From the NCBI RefSeq assembly GCF_026342835.1, contig NZ_JAPEMI010000001.1:4470501-4534500 (forward strand): a stretch of 64,000 bases of DNA, given 5' to 3'. The DNA comes from Streptomyces sp. NBC_00154. GTDB taxonomy: Bacteria > Actinomycetota > Actinomycetes > Streptomycetales > Streptomycetaceae. The notes under the pieces were generated by a model. It saw nothing but the letters and a program-made list of their open reading frames with translations, made no database searches and had not been told where the DNA came from. Both the position numbers and the translations under genes were made by a program. Below are positions 42,958 to 52,293 of the stretch, in pieces; the first letter of the stretch is position 1; each line of letters starts with the position of its first letter.

Positions 42958-43023
42958 ATGACACTCGCGCGAGGCTGCCCGGGGATTGCTGCGAGCTGCG
43001 GCCCGGCCGAAAGACGCTGGTGA
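42958..43023 (+). CDS. Putative 21-codon leader peptide coupled to the glycosyltransferase gene
   Basis: ATG (or the adjacent in-frame GTG at 42955) follows a strong GGGGGAG. The frame reads MTLARGCPGIAASCGPAERRW and ends TGA at 43021-43023, overlapping the GTG start of the next gene (GTGA). The larger gene has no good ribosome-binding site of its own, so its translation probably depends on ribosomes finishing this short frame. No protein function is implied. Confidence 0.4.
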   Translation: MTLARGCPGIAASCGPAERRW

Positions 43024-45053
43024 AGATTTCATTCCTGGTACGTGACCTGTGCCATATGGGCGGGGTGGTCAGCGCGACGCAGAACCTTGCGGGCGCGCTC
43101 GCCTCCCGGCACGGGGTGGAGATCGTGGCCCTGCGCAAGGTGCGGGACAAGTCGTACTTCCCGCTCGACCCGCGGGTCTCCGTGCGCGTTCTCACCGACC
43201 TGCGGGGGCATTCCCCCGCCTCCGACCTGGAGCACCCGTTGATCGGGGTCTTCCCGAAGGTCTACCCGGTCGACCCGGCAGAGAAGAAGCCGGTGGTCAG
43301 CAGGCTGGCCGAGCTGCGGCTGCTGGAATTCCTCGCGACCACCGACTCCGATGTGGTGGTGAGCTCCAGCCCGCGGAACACGATCATGCTCTCGTACGCC
43401 GAGGGTGACTACCTGCGGGTCACGCAGGAGCACTCGATGCCCTCGATCTACGCGAAGTACTACCAGGGCCGGCTGTTCAAGGCGTACCACTCGCTGGACG
43501 CGCTCACCGCTCCCACGCCCGAAGAGGCCGAGAGCATCGGCAAGCAGGTGCCCGGCGTCCGTAACCGGCTGGCCGTCATGCCGAACTGCGTGCCCGCCGC
43601 ACCGGTGCAGTCCAAGAGCACCAACAAGGTCATCATCGCGGCGGGTCTCCTCAAGGAGAACAAGAACTTCGTGGCGGTCGTCGAAGCCTTCGCCACCGTC
43701 GTACGCAAGCATCCCGACTGGCGGCTGCGCATCTACGGCGAAGGAACGGAGAAGGCCGATCTGCGCAAGCAGATCGAGAACCTCGGCCTGCACAACACCG
43801 TGGCGCTGATGGGACCGGTCGCCCCGGTCGCCCCGGAATTCAGCAAGGGTTCGATCTTCGTGCTCCCGTCCAAGCGGGAGGCGTTCGGCAATGTGATCGT
43901 CGAGGCGATGGCCGCCGGTCTGCCTGTGGTCAGCACCGACGCCGACCATGGACCGCGCAACATCATCACCCACGGCGAGGACGGTCTCCTCGTCCCGTGC
44001 GGCAACAGCGACGCCATGGCCGAGGCCGTCCTCGAACTGGTCGAGAACGACGAGCGCCGCAAGCTGATGGGCGAGGCCGCGGTACGCAACGCCGTGCGTT
44101 TCCACGAGCCCGCGAGCTGCGAGCGCTTCGAGGCGATCCTGCACGACGCGTTCGCCCGGCGGGCACTGCTGACGACGGCCGGCGCACAGGTGGACCCGGA
44201 GGGATCGGTCCGGATCGAGGTCGGCGCGCTGCCACCGGAGGCGCACGGCGCCGAGATCGCCTGCCGTCTGGTCGGCAGGCCGGACCAGGAGCGGCGGTTC
44301 GCGATCGAACCCGGGGGCACCGCAGTGGTGCCGTGGCGCGGCGGACTGCCCGAGGGGATCTGGGAGCTGTCGGTACGTACTCCGGCGGGCATCGAGGTGC
44401 CGCTGACGGTGGACGGTTACGGCTGCGACTTACGTGATGTGTTCAATGTGCCGTTGCCCCGGGAGGACGGCGCCCCGGCCCTGGAGCTGCTGCTGCCGCA
44501 CCGGGGCGAGATGGACCGCCTCCGGATCCGCAGCGTGGTGCGCGACGCCCATGTGGAGATCGACGCGCTGGCGGTCAGCACCGAGACCATCGAGATGGAA
44601 GCGGTCGGCTGGGGTGTGGAGCTCGGCCGGGGAGCCGTCCTGGAGGCCGTGCTCCGCAAGGACAAGGAAAGGGTGATGACCTTCCCGGTGGCGGCCGTGG
44701 AGGGCCGCCGGATCACCGCCCGGGTCGACTGTGCCGCGCTGGTGCGTGCGCACGAGGGACCCGAGCAGATCTGGGACATGTGGCTGCGGCCCGCGGAGGA
44801 GGCGGACCGGGTCCAGGTCGGCAAGCTGGCCACCGACGTGCTGCAACCGATCGGGGTGTTCACCTTCCCCCGTCCGGTGATCCGGGTACTGCCCGAGCCC
44901 AGTACGACACTGCCGGCCAAGGTGCGGCGCCGGGTGACCAGGGCGCTGAACGGTGGCAAGCCCGTGCCGCTTCCGGTCACCAGGATCGAGATCAGGCCGT
45001 ACTTCACGGCTCTGTCGCAACTCGCCTTCAAGACGGTGGACGTACAGCCGTAG
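43020..45053 (+). CDS. GT4-type glycosyltransferase with C-terminal extension
   Basis: A 677-residue protein. Residues 1 to ~375 form a two-Rossmann GT-B glycosyltransferase of family 4: N-terminal LCHMGGVVSATQNLA, then KENKNFVAVVEAF, IYGEGTEKADL, and the donor-site S-KREAFGNVIVEAMAAGLPVVSTD. The remaining ~300 residues are beta-rich and resemble the extra domains of teichoic-acid glycosyltransferases. Codon 471 is TTA (44430-44432), so it is a candidate bldA target; core genes around it have none. It is convergent with the GT2-TagF gene and probably works in wall glycopolymer synthesis. GTG start, coupled to a leader ORF. Confidence 0.85.
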   Translation: MKISFLVRDLCHMGGVVSATQNLAGALASRHGVEIVALRKVRDKSYFPLDPRVSVRVLTDLRGHSPASDLEHPLIGVFPKVYPVDPAEKKPVVSRLAELRLLEFLATTDSDVVVSSSPRNTIMLSYAEGDYLRVTQEHSMPSIYAKYYQGRLFKAYHSLDALTAPTPEEAESIGKQVPGVRNRLAVMPNCVPAAPVQSKSTNKVIIAAGLLKENKNFVAVVEAFATVVRKHPDWRLRIYGEGTEKADLRKQIENLGLHNTVALMGPVAPVAPEFSKGSIFVLPSKREAFGNVIVEAMAAGLPVVSTDADHGPRNIITHGEDGLLVPCGNSDAMAEAVLELVENDERRKLMGEAAVRNAVRFHEPASCERFEAILHDAFARRALLTTAGAQVDPEGSVRIEVGALPPEAHGAEIACRLVGRPDQERRFAIEPGGTAVVPWRGGLPEGIWELSVRTPAGIEVPLTVDGYGCDLRDVFNVPLPREDGAPALELLLPHRGEMDRLRIRSVVRDAHVEIDALAVSTETIEMEAVGWGVELGRGAVLEAVLRKDKERVMTFPVAAVEGRRITARVDCAALVRAHEGPEQIWDMWLRPAEEADRVQVGKLATDVLQPIGVFTFPRPVIRVLPEPSTTLPAKVRRRVTRALNGGKPVPLPVTRIEIRPYFTALSQLAFKTVDVQP

Positions 45054-45072
45054 GACGGCACGGACAGGGGAC

Positions 45073-45117
45073 AGAAGGGCGGGCCCGCGGAGATCTTCTC
45101 CGCGGGCCCGCCCTTCT
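45073..45117. terminator. Bidirectional terminator between convergent wall genes
   Basis: A 21-bp perfect stem (arms 45073-45093 and 45097-45117) with a 3-nt loop between the GT4 gene and the GT2-TagF gene. Confidence 0.9.
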
Positions 45118-45125
45118 GCGTGTGG

Positions 45126-48100
45126 CTAGTTCCCGTCGGAGAGCTCTGCGGGCTGCTCCATCATGCGGTCCACGACGCGCTGCGAGGCCCGGCCGTCGTC
45201 CAGGTCGCAGAACAGGTGGTGGAAGCGGTCGAAGCGCTCGCGGTACTCGGGCCAGACGCTGTCGATGTTCCGGATGGAATCGATCAGCTCACCGGAGGTG
45301 CGGATCAGCGGGCCGGGCGAGTCCTTCTCGAAGTCGAAGTAGAACCCTCGCAGGGTGTCGCGGTAGTGCTCCAGGTCGTACGTGAAGAAGAGCATCGGCC
45401 GCTTGAGGTGGGCGTAGTCGAACATCACGGACGAGTAGTCGGTGATCATGATGTCGGCGGCCAGATACAGATCGGCGATGTCCGGGTACTCGGAGACGTC
45501 CCAGACGAAGCCGTTCCCGGCCCCCGGCACGGCATCGACCACGTTGGAGTGACGGCGGATCAGCAGCACGTGGTCGTCACCGAGCCGGCGGCGCGCGTCC
45601 TCCAGATCCAGCCGTAGGTCGAACAGGTACTGGCCCGCGCTGTGTGACTGGTCGTCGCGCCAGGTCGGCGCGTAGAGGACGACCTTCTTCCCGGCGGGCA
45701 GACCGAGCTTCGCCTTGACCTGCTCGACGATCTTCTCCCGGTCGGGGGAGTAGAGGTAGTCGTTGCGCGGGTAGCCGGCTTCGAAGATTTCGCCGTCGTA
45801 CGAGAAGGCGCGCTTCAGGATGGGCGTGCTGAACCGGTTGGACGAGACGAGCAGGCTCCAGTTGTTCGCCTCGAGCGCCAGCCGGTTCTGGTACTCGCGG
45901 TCGAAGTAGAGCGTCTCGATGTCATGGCCGATCTTCTTCAGCATCGTGCCGTGCCAGGTCTGCACGATCACCTGGCCGGGGCGGCGCACCAGCCACTCGG
46001 GCAGGTGCCCGTTCGTGACGATGTACCGGGACCTGGACAGGGCCTCGAACCACTCGCGGCCCCACATGCGGACCTTCTCCGTGGCCGGCGGCAGGACGAC
46101 CTGCCCGTCCCGGACGGCCCACAGGTGCTTGAGGTCACTGCCGCGGCGCAGGAGCTCCTCGTGGATGGCACGGGGGCTGTCGGAGTATTGCTTGCCGTTG
46201 TAGCTCAGGTAGAAGACCTGGTCGAGCAGCGGCTTCTCGCGGCCGAGCTCGTACACCTCGCGGCGCAGCTGCAGCTGCCGGTACGGGCCGAGCTCCATGT
46301 CGCTCAGCTCGGAACGGCAGTTGAGCTGCGGGAAGTCGCCCCAGCGGTGCTCGAACCAGTAGCGGCGGCCGCCCAGTTCGGTGTGCAGCGGGAACTGGGA
46401 GGTGGCGAGCCGGTCGATGACGAAGGCCGCGTCCGGGACGTTCTCCTCCTCGGACCGCAGGAAGAGGTTCCACCGTCCCGCCTTGAGCGGAACCTGGCCG
46501 GAGCCTCCCATGACCGACGGGTCGAAGGAGGTGGTGAAGGTCCCGGACGGGGCCCATTCGACGGCCGCCACGCGTTCGTCGAAGCGGCTGCGGGCCTTGA
46601 GGACCAGTTCGGCGCCGACGAGCCGGGGGCTCGTGCGGCCGCTGACGACGATCCGGCCGTCGCGCTCGGAGACGTCGGTGATCACGGCACGCCGCGCCCG
46701 GCCGATGATCTTCAGATAGCCGTTGTGGCCCGAGACCAGGGCCAGCTCCTGATGGGTGCCCTCGTCGCCGAAGCTCTCCGGCAGGTCGAGGCGGAGGTCG
46801 GCCAGGCCCTCCCGGACGACACTGCTGAACTGGCGCTCCGTGCCGTCGGAGGCCGTGGCGAGCAGGGCCGTGCTCCACAGCCGGCGATCGGGCTGGGCCT
46901 TCTCGTCCACCGCGTCGGCGGCGAGCAGGGCCACCTCGGCAACGGGTACGCGCACGCGGAACGTGGCGGTGTCACCGGCCCGCTCCACGGTCGCCGGGAA
47001 CTTCTTGATCTCACCGCTCTTGGGGTTGGCCAGCCGCAGGTCGAGCGTCTCGCCCTGCTTCAGCGTGACCCGCAGCTCACCCCGGATCTCCAGCTGGTCG
47101 CCGTCCAGTCGGCGGTCGGTGACGAGGGCGAGGACCTTCTCGATGCGGAGCTTGAGCGCGCTGCGCTCGACGCTGGGCAGCAGCCGGAAGTCCTTGTCGA
47201 GCCACTGGTAGGGCGGGAAGTTGGCAGCCGCCCCGCCGCGCGCCCACACACCGCTGCGCCGCACCAGGCCCGAGGAGTAGACGTTGATGCCGACGTGCCA
47301 CAGGCCCTCCTGCCAGGCGCCGCCCTTGCGGAACTTGGCGGGGTCGAGTTCGAGCTCCCAGCCGGCCCAGTCGTAGTTGTAGCGCTTCTGACCGGAGCTG
47401 GTGGTGCACTCGGGGCGGTGGACGTTCTTCGCGGGCAGGAACAGCCGGCGTCGCGAGTTGTCCCGCTTGAGCTGGACGACCTTGATGCTGCTGCGCCTCG
47501 TCGACATGTCGATCTTGTCGATCCAGGCGTCGCCGGACAGCACCAGCCGGCCGTTCCTCCACTCGACCGAGCGCAGCGGCGCGCGCAGGTCCAGGTCCTG
47601 GTCGATGCGCAGCGCGGCCTTGGGCAGCTCGACGGAGCTCGACTCCAGCGGCGCGAAGCTGGCGTACTTACGGAAGGCGCCGGAGACCTCGACGGGCTCC
47701 TTGCGGCGCTGCGAGGCCAGCAGCGCGATCAGCTCGGGCGTGGCGTGCTTGCGCACGAGCAGCCACTGCACCCGCAGGTCCGCGGGCAGGGCCATGACGA
47801 TCTGCGGGTCGATCGTGTCGAGGTAGCGGTTGGCGGCCTCGAGAAAGGCCTCGTGGAACTCCGCAGTCGCGTCGGGCAGCACGCGCAGGAACAGCCGCAG
47901 GTCGTCGCGGAGCACGCGGTCGTCGTACTGCCGCTTGTACTCGGCGAACTCGGGGCCCTGCTGCTGGGAGAGGAAGTCGCTGACCAGGCTCACCGCGGTG
48001 ACCCGGTCCCTGATCGCCTGGGGCTCCCGGCGGCGCTGGGTGATCGACGGGGCGGACTCGCCCTCGCGCAGCCGCCAGAAGTACGTCGGCTCACCGATGA

Positions 48101-48701
48101 TGTCGATCGCTTCGGCCCGGTAGTGGGCGGGGAGGACGACGGGGATGTCCTCGTGCAGGATGCCCTCGGGGAAGGCGAACCCGTGCTTCTCCCAGAAGGT
48201 GCGCCGGAACACCTTGTTGCAGGCGATGCGGTCGGCGACGAGATTGGGGTTCTTCGAGATGTGGGTCCGCTTGCGGGCCTCGCCCGCCAGCATCTTGAAC
48301 AGCGGCACCTGCCAGGACTTCTCGCCCTTGAGGTGGAAGACGTTCCCGGTGGCGAAGTCGGAGCCGCTTTCGTCGAGGCTCGCGGTCATCAGCCGGTAGG
48401 CGTCCGGCGGGATGATGTCGTCGCTGTCGACGAACGTCAGGAACTCTGCGTCGGGAGATATGTGCGAGATGCCCGTGTTGCGGGCTGCGCCGAGACCGCC
48501 GTTCTCCTTGCGTATGAGGATGAACCGCGGGTCTCGGGTCGCGTATTCGGCGGCTATCGCCGCGGAGCCGTCCGGGGACCCGTCGTCCACCATCAGGACC
48601 TCGATCTCACGCAGCGTCTGCGACGCCAGCGAGTCGAGGCAGGCCGGGAGATAGCGCTCCACGTTGTAGATGGGGACGATGACACTGAGCCGAGGGGCCA
48701 T
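45126..48701 (-). CDS. Bifunctional GT2 glycosyltransferase / TagF-like glycerophosphotransferase
   Basis: A 1191-residue fusion. Residues 1 to ~240 are a GT2 (GT-A) glycosyltransferase (PRLSVIVPIYNVERYL, FVDSDD as the DXD-type site, HEDIPVV). The middle (~380-760) is beta-rich and of unknown fold. The C-terminus (~780-1180) is a CDP-glycerol:glycerophosphotransferase domain with TWHGT, NRFSTPILKRAF, SYDGEIFEAGYPRND and TDYSSVMFDYAHLKRP. It could initiate or extend a teichoic-acid-type chain. The ATG at 48701 has AAAGGA upstream. It is second in an operon, 22 bp after the similar upstream gene. Confidence 0.9.
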   Translation of the reverse strand: MAPRLSVIVPIYNVERYLPACLDSLASQTLREIEVLMVDDGSPDGSAAIAAEYATRDPRFILIRKENGGLGAARNTGISHISPDAEFLTFVDSDDIIPPDAYRLMTASLDESGSDFATGNVFHLKGEKSWQVPLFKMLAGEARKRTHISKNPNLVADRIACNKVFRRTFWEKHGFAFPEGILHEDIPVVLPAHYRAEAIDIIGEPTYFWRLREGESAPSITQRRREPQAIRDRVTAVSLVSDFLSQQQGPEFAEYKRQYDDRVLRDDLRLFLRVLPDATAEFHEAFLEAANRYLDTIDPQIVMALPADLRVQWLLVRKHATPELIALLASQRRKEPVEVSGAFRKYASFAPLESSSVELPKAALRIDQDLDLRAPLRSVEWRNGRLVLSGDAWIDKIDMSTRRSSIKVVQLKRDNSRRRLFLPAKNVHRPECTTSSGQKRYNYDWAGWELELDPAKFRKGGAWQEGLWHVGINVYSSGLVRRSGVWARGGAAANFPPYQWLDKDFRLLPSVERSALKLRIEKVLALVTDRRLDGDQLEIRGELRVTLKQGETLDLRLANPKSGEIKKFPATVERAGDTATFRVRVPVAEVALLAADAVDEKAQPDRRLWSTALLATASDGTERQFSSVVREGLADLRLDLPESFGDEGTHQELALVSGHNGYLKIIGRARRAVITDVSERDGRIVVSGRTSPRLVGAELVLKARSRFDERVAAVEWAPSGTFTTSFDPSVMGGSGQVPLKAGRWNLFLRSEEENVPDAAFVIDRLATSQFPLHTELGGRRYWFEHRWGDFPQLNCRSELSDMELGPYRQLQLRREVYELGREKPLLDQVFYLSYNGKQYSDSPRAIHEELLRRGSDLKHLWAVRDGQVVLPPATEKVRMWGREWFEALSRSRYIVTNGHLPEWLVRRPGQVIVQTWHGTMLKKIGHDIETLYFDREYQNRLALEANNWSLLVSSNRFSTPILKRAFSYDGEIFEAGYPRNDYLYSPDREKIVEQVKAKLGLPAGKKVVLYAPTWRDDQSHSAGQYLFDLRLDLEDARRRLGDDHVLLIRRHSNVVDAVPGAGNGFVWDVSEYPDIADLYLAADIMITDYSSVMFDYAHLKRPMLFFTYDLEHYRDTLRGFYFDFEKDSPGPLIRTSGELIDSIRNIDSVWPEYRERFDRFHHLFCDLDDGRASQRVVDRMMEQPAELSDGN

Positions 48702-48723
48702 GTCTTTCAGGATTCCTTTCGGT

Positions 48724-50955
48724 TCAGACCCGCTCGACCGGTTCGAGCGCCTGAGCTGGGGAGGGTGCCGGCTTGCGTTCGGCAAGCGGCACGACGGGAA
48801 GAAGACTCTCCTCGCCCAGGAAGACTTTGCGGACGACACGCTCCGCGGCGTGACCGTCGTCGTAGTCGCAGTATCGTTCGCGGAACTGGCTGCGGAGGGT
48901 GGCGGACTCCTCGCTCTGCCACTCGCCGGATCCGAGGATCTCGGTGAGCTGCGCCTGGCTGGTCGCAACAGCGCCGGGAGGCTCGGCCATCAGGTCGAAG
49001 TACGTACCGCGGACCGCCTTGTAGGTGTCCCAGTCGTCGGCGAAAATCACGATCGGCCGATCAAGATTCGCATAGTCGAACATTGCTGACGAGTAGTCGG
49101 TGATCAGGGCGTCCGAGGCGAGGTAGAGGTCCTCGACACACTGGTGCGCCGAGACATCGATGATGCGACCGCTGGTCTGGAGCTCGGCCATCCGCCCGTT
49201 CGGCTTGTAGAAGTAGTGGCCTCGGACCAGGAGGGTGACGTCCTCGCCCAGTTCATCGGCCAGCCGTGGAAGGTCGAGCCGCGGGGTGAAGTCCTTCTGG
49301 TACTCGCGGTGGGTCGGCATGTAGAGGAAGACGCTGGAGCCGTCCTTCAGGCCGAGCTCCCGGCGAACCCTTGCCACATCGGCGGCAGTTGAGTTGATCA
49401 GGACGTCGTTGCGCGGATAGCCGGTCTCCAGGGAGGTGTACCGGCACGGATACACCCGCTCCCACACCGTGGTCGAGAACCGGTTGGAGGAGAGACTGTA
49501 GTCCCAGCGGTCACAGCGCTTGAGCAGGTCCTCGAAGTCCATGCTGGTGGAGGCCGGGAAGTTCATCTGGTCGAGCCCCATGGTCTTCAACGGCGTGCCG
49601 TGATGGGTCTGCAGATGAATCTGGCCCTCGCGCTTGACCACCGCGTTGGCGAAGTTCACGTTGTTGACCAGGTACTTGGCGCGGGCCACCGCCGTCCAGT
49701 ACGAACGGGAGCCCACGACCGCCACCTCGACACCCTTGGGCACCCGGCCGACCTGGTCGGTCCTGACCGCCCATACCCGGCGGATGTGCGGGGCCAGACG
49801 GGCCAGTTCGGCGTCGATGGCCGCGGGGTTGCAGGAGTAGCCGCGGCTCCAGTAGGCGGAGAACACCGCCAGGTTGTCGTCCAGTCCCAGCCTCAGCTGG
49901 GACTGGTAGAACATCCCCATGGCGGCGCGTTTGGCGCGGATGACGCGTTCGCGGCTGCGAAGGCGGGACCGGTTGCGCAGCCGACGGGCCCGGGTGGCGG
50001 CGGCCAGCGCCGGATAGGAGCCCATGCCGAGCAGCGCGTACTTGTAGCCGCGGCCGCCCGAGGGGCGTACGAAGCCGTCCGGCAGTCTGCGTCTGTAGTC
50101 CGCGGACGCCCGGTGGAAGAACTCGGACCGTGCGTTGCGCGGCAGCCGGCCCGGCTTCTCCATGATGGTCAGATAGTGATCGGCCATCTTCCGGAAGACC
50201 GCCGTGCGCCAGTGGTCGAGCTCGGGGTGCTTTTCCAGATAGGCGAAAATGCGGTCGTACTGGTCGAAGACGTCGAAGTGTTTGCGGCTGACGGTACGGA
50301 GGATGTTGCCGCCCTCGCGTCGCTGCCGGTAGAAGACGCACGTGCGGTCGAGCACCGCCAGGCGGTCCGCGGTTATCAGGGTGGAGTACGTCCAGGGGGC
50401 GTCCTCGTAATAACCGGGCGGGAACTGGAAGCCGTGCCGGGTGACGAAGTCGCGTCGGTATGCCTTGTTCCATACGATCTGCAGCAGGTCCAGCAGCTCG
50501 GGACGGTCCGCCAACGAGAAGACCGCGGGCCCGGTCTCGGCGAGCAGGTCGGCGCGCTGGTTCGGCAGGCGCCGGCCGTCCCAGTAGGTGCGCGTGTAGT
50601 CGAAGATCAGGACGTCGGGATCGTCTGTCGCGTCGAGCCGCCGGGCGATGGCGCCCAGGGCGCCGGGCGCAAGGGTGTCGTCACTGTCCAGGAACAGCAG
50701 ATAGTCACCGGTCGCCTGTTCGATGCCGGCGTTGCGGGCGCGGCCCAGGCCCACATTCTCACCGAGGTGCAGGACGCGCACACGGGTGTCGCGACGGGCG
50801 AACTCGTCCAGGATCTCGCCGGAACCGTCCGGCGAGCAGTCGTCGACAGCGACGATCTCGAAGTCGGTGAAGTCCTGCTGCAGTACGGAGTCGATGCACT
50901 CCCGAATGTATCCCTGCACGTTGTAGGCAGGTGCGATGAGTGTCAGTCGAGGCAT
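48724..50955 (-). CDS. Bifunctional GT2 glycosyltransferase / TagF-like glycerophosphotransferase (shorter paralogue)
   Basis: A 743-residue paralogue of the following gene without the large middle section. The GT2 domain spans residues 1 to ~240 (PRLTLIAPAYNVQGYI, FLDSDDT, YEDAPW). The TagF domain spans ~350-720 (QTHHGTPLKTMG, NRFSTTVWERVY, TDYSSAMFDYANLDRP). A basic linker (RARRLRNRSRLRSRERVIRAKR) probably contacts the membrane. It is first in the operon with the longer paralogue and divergent from galE. The start ATG at 50955 has GTGAAGG very close. Confidence 0.9.
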   Translation of the reverse strand: MPRLTLIAPAYNVQGYIRECIDSVLQQDFTDFEIVAVDDCSPDGSGEILDEFARRDTRVRVLHLGENVGLGRARNAGIEQATGDYLLFLDSDDTLAPGALGAIARRLDATDDPDVLIFDYTRTYWDGRRLPNQRADLLAETGPAVFSLADRPELLDLLQIVWNKAYRRDFVTRHGFQFPPGYYEDAPWTYSTLITADRLAVLDRTCVFYRQRREGGNILRTVSRKHFDVFDQYDRIFAYLEKHPELDHWRTAVFRKMADHYLTIMEKPGRLPRNARSEFFHRASADYRRRLPDGFVRPSGGRGYKYALLGMGSYPALAAATRARRLRNRSRLRSRERVIRAKRAAMGMFYQSQLRLGLDDNLAVFSAYWSRGYSCNPAAIDAELARLAPHIRRVWAVRTDQVGRVPKGVEVAVVGSRSYWTAVARAKYLVNNVNFANAVVKREGQIHLQTHHGTPLKTMGLDQMNFPASTSMDFEDLLKRCDRWDYSLSSNRFSTTVWERVYPCRYTSLETGYPRNDVLINSTAADVARVRRELGLKDGSSVFLYMPTHREYQKDFTPRLDLPRLADELGEDVTLLVRGHYFYKPNGRMAELQTSGRIIDVSAHQCVEDLYLASDALITDYSSAMFDYANLDRPIVIFADDWDTYKAVRGTYFDLMAEPPGAVATSQAQLTEILGSGEWQSEESATLRSQFRERYCDYDDGHAAERVVRKVFLGEESLLPVVPLAERKPAPSPAQALEPVERV

Positions 50956-51237
50956 CCTTCACCAGTCCAGAGAGCTGTCGAGGGTCCGTGTGACGGCGCC
51001 GATTCGTACCGTCGAACGACGGGATGGCGCCGAAGTACCCGGACAGCGTAATTGATCGTCATTGGCTCGCTGTGGCCCTGCGTTGGCCGGGACTTCACCC
51101 GAAGGTGTCCGTCCCGGCACCTCCCCTACGAGGGGGCATATTGAACGATAGTGCCGATTGGTCCTATTTGCGCGACTCCATTTTTCCCACACGTAGAGTG
51201 AAGCCGACGGTATGACCTCGTACAGGGAGACGCGCGA
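50956..51237. other. Divergent promoter region between GT2-TagF and galE
   Basis: 282 bp between divergent genes, with A/T-richer patches (51045-51065 and 51140-51190) that probably hold the two promoters. No clear operator or hairpin is visible. Confidence 0.5.
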
Positions 51238-52209
51238 ATGGCCTGGATGGTTACAGGTGGGGCGGGATATATCGGGGCGCATGTCGTGCGTGCGATGCTC
51301 GCGGGCGGTCAGTCGGTAGTCGTGTATGACGACTTGTCGACGGGAAGCGCAGAGAAGATTCCCGCCGGGGTGTCCCTGGTGGTCGGCAGCGTGCTCGACC
51401 GGCAGCGCCTCGACGCCGCGATCCGTGACCACGGTGTGACAGGCGTGGTGCACGTCGCAGGGAAGAAGCAGGTGGGCGAGTCCGTCGAGCGGCCGCTCCA
51501 CTATTACCGGGAGAACGTGACCGGGCTGGAGACACTCCTGGAGAGCATGGTCGCGGCGGGTGTCGACCGGCTGGTGTTCTCCTCGTCGGCCGCCGTCTAC
51601 GGCATGCCGGATGTGGATCTGGTCAGGGAGGACACCCCGTGTCTGCCGATGAGCCCGTACGGCGAGACGAAGCTCGTCGGAGAATGGCTGATCCATGCGG
51701 CCGCTCGGGCCCACGGTCTGCGCTGCGCATCGCTCCGTTACTTCAATGTCGCGGGTGCCGCCTCCCCCGAGCTCGCCGACGCCGGAGTATTCAATCTCAT
51801 CCCGATGGTCTTCGAGCGGCTGGCGGCCGGTGAGGGACCGAGGATCTTCGGCGACGACTACGAGACGCCCGACGGCACATGCATCCGTGACTACATCCAT
51901 GTGGAGGACATAGCCTCCGCGCACCTTGCGGCCGTGCGCAGGCTCGACGAGGCCGAGAGCGGTACCGACCTCACGCTCAATATCGGCCGCGGTGAGGGCA
52001 GTTCCGTGAAGGAGATGGTCGACCGGATCCTCAAGGTGACCGGCCGCGGCGACCTCACCCCGGAGGTGACGGCCCGCCGTGCCGGTGACCCGGCGCGCGT
52101 GGTCGCCGGGGCCGACCGGATCCGGACGGAGCTGGGCTGGTCGGCCACGTACGGAGTGGACGAGATGATCGACTCCGCGTGGCGGGGCTGGCTCCACCAC
52201 CACCCGTAG
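51238..52209 (+). CDS. galE: UDP-glucose 4-epimerase
   Basis: A 323-residue extended short-chain dehydrogenase. The NAD-binding GGAGYIG lies at 7-13 (VTGGAGYIGAHVV). The catalytic SSSAAVYG and YGETK (Tyr-x3-Lys) are present, with family motifs LRYFNVAGA and RDYIHVEDIA. It interconverts UDP-glucose and UDP-galactose and probably supplies galactose for the wall polymer made by its neighbours. The ATG at 51238 has AGGGAGA upstream. It shares a terminator with the convergent TagF-like gene. Confidence 0.93.
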   Translation: MAWMVTGGAGYIGAHVVRAMLAGGQSVVVYDDLSTGSAEKIPAGVSLVVGSVLDRQRLDAAIRDHGVTGVVHVAGKKQVGESVERPLHYYRENVTGLETLLESMVAAGVDRLVFSSSAAVYGMPDVDLVREDTPCLPMSPYGETKLVGEWLIHAAARAHGLRCASLRYFNVAGAASPELADAGVFNLIPMVFERLAAGEGPRIFGDDYETPDGTCIRDYIHVEDIASAHLAAVRRLDEAESGTDLTLNIGRGEGSSVKEMVDRILKVTGRGDLTPEVTARRAGDPARVVAGADRIRTELGWSATYGVDEMIDSAWRGWLHHHP

Positions 52210-52235
52210 GCTCCACCACCCGTCACGAAGAGCAA

Positions 52236-52273
52236 CGGCGAAGGGACCCGCATGCCTGCGGGTCCCTTCGCCG
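52236..52273. terminator. Bidirectional terminator after galE
   Basis: A 17-bp perfect stem (cggcgaagggacccgca and complement) with a 4-nt loop between convergent genes. Confidence 0.9.
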
Positions 52274-52293
52274 TGGTGCCGGTGCGCCGGGCG

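Noticed and set aside
45924..48947. 1000-codon forward frame opposite the GT2-TagF fusion
   Set aside because: Shadow of the reverse-strand gene; no start signal or domain.
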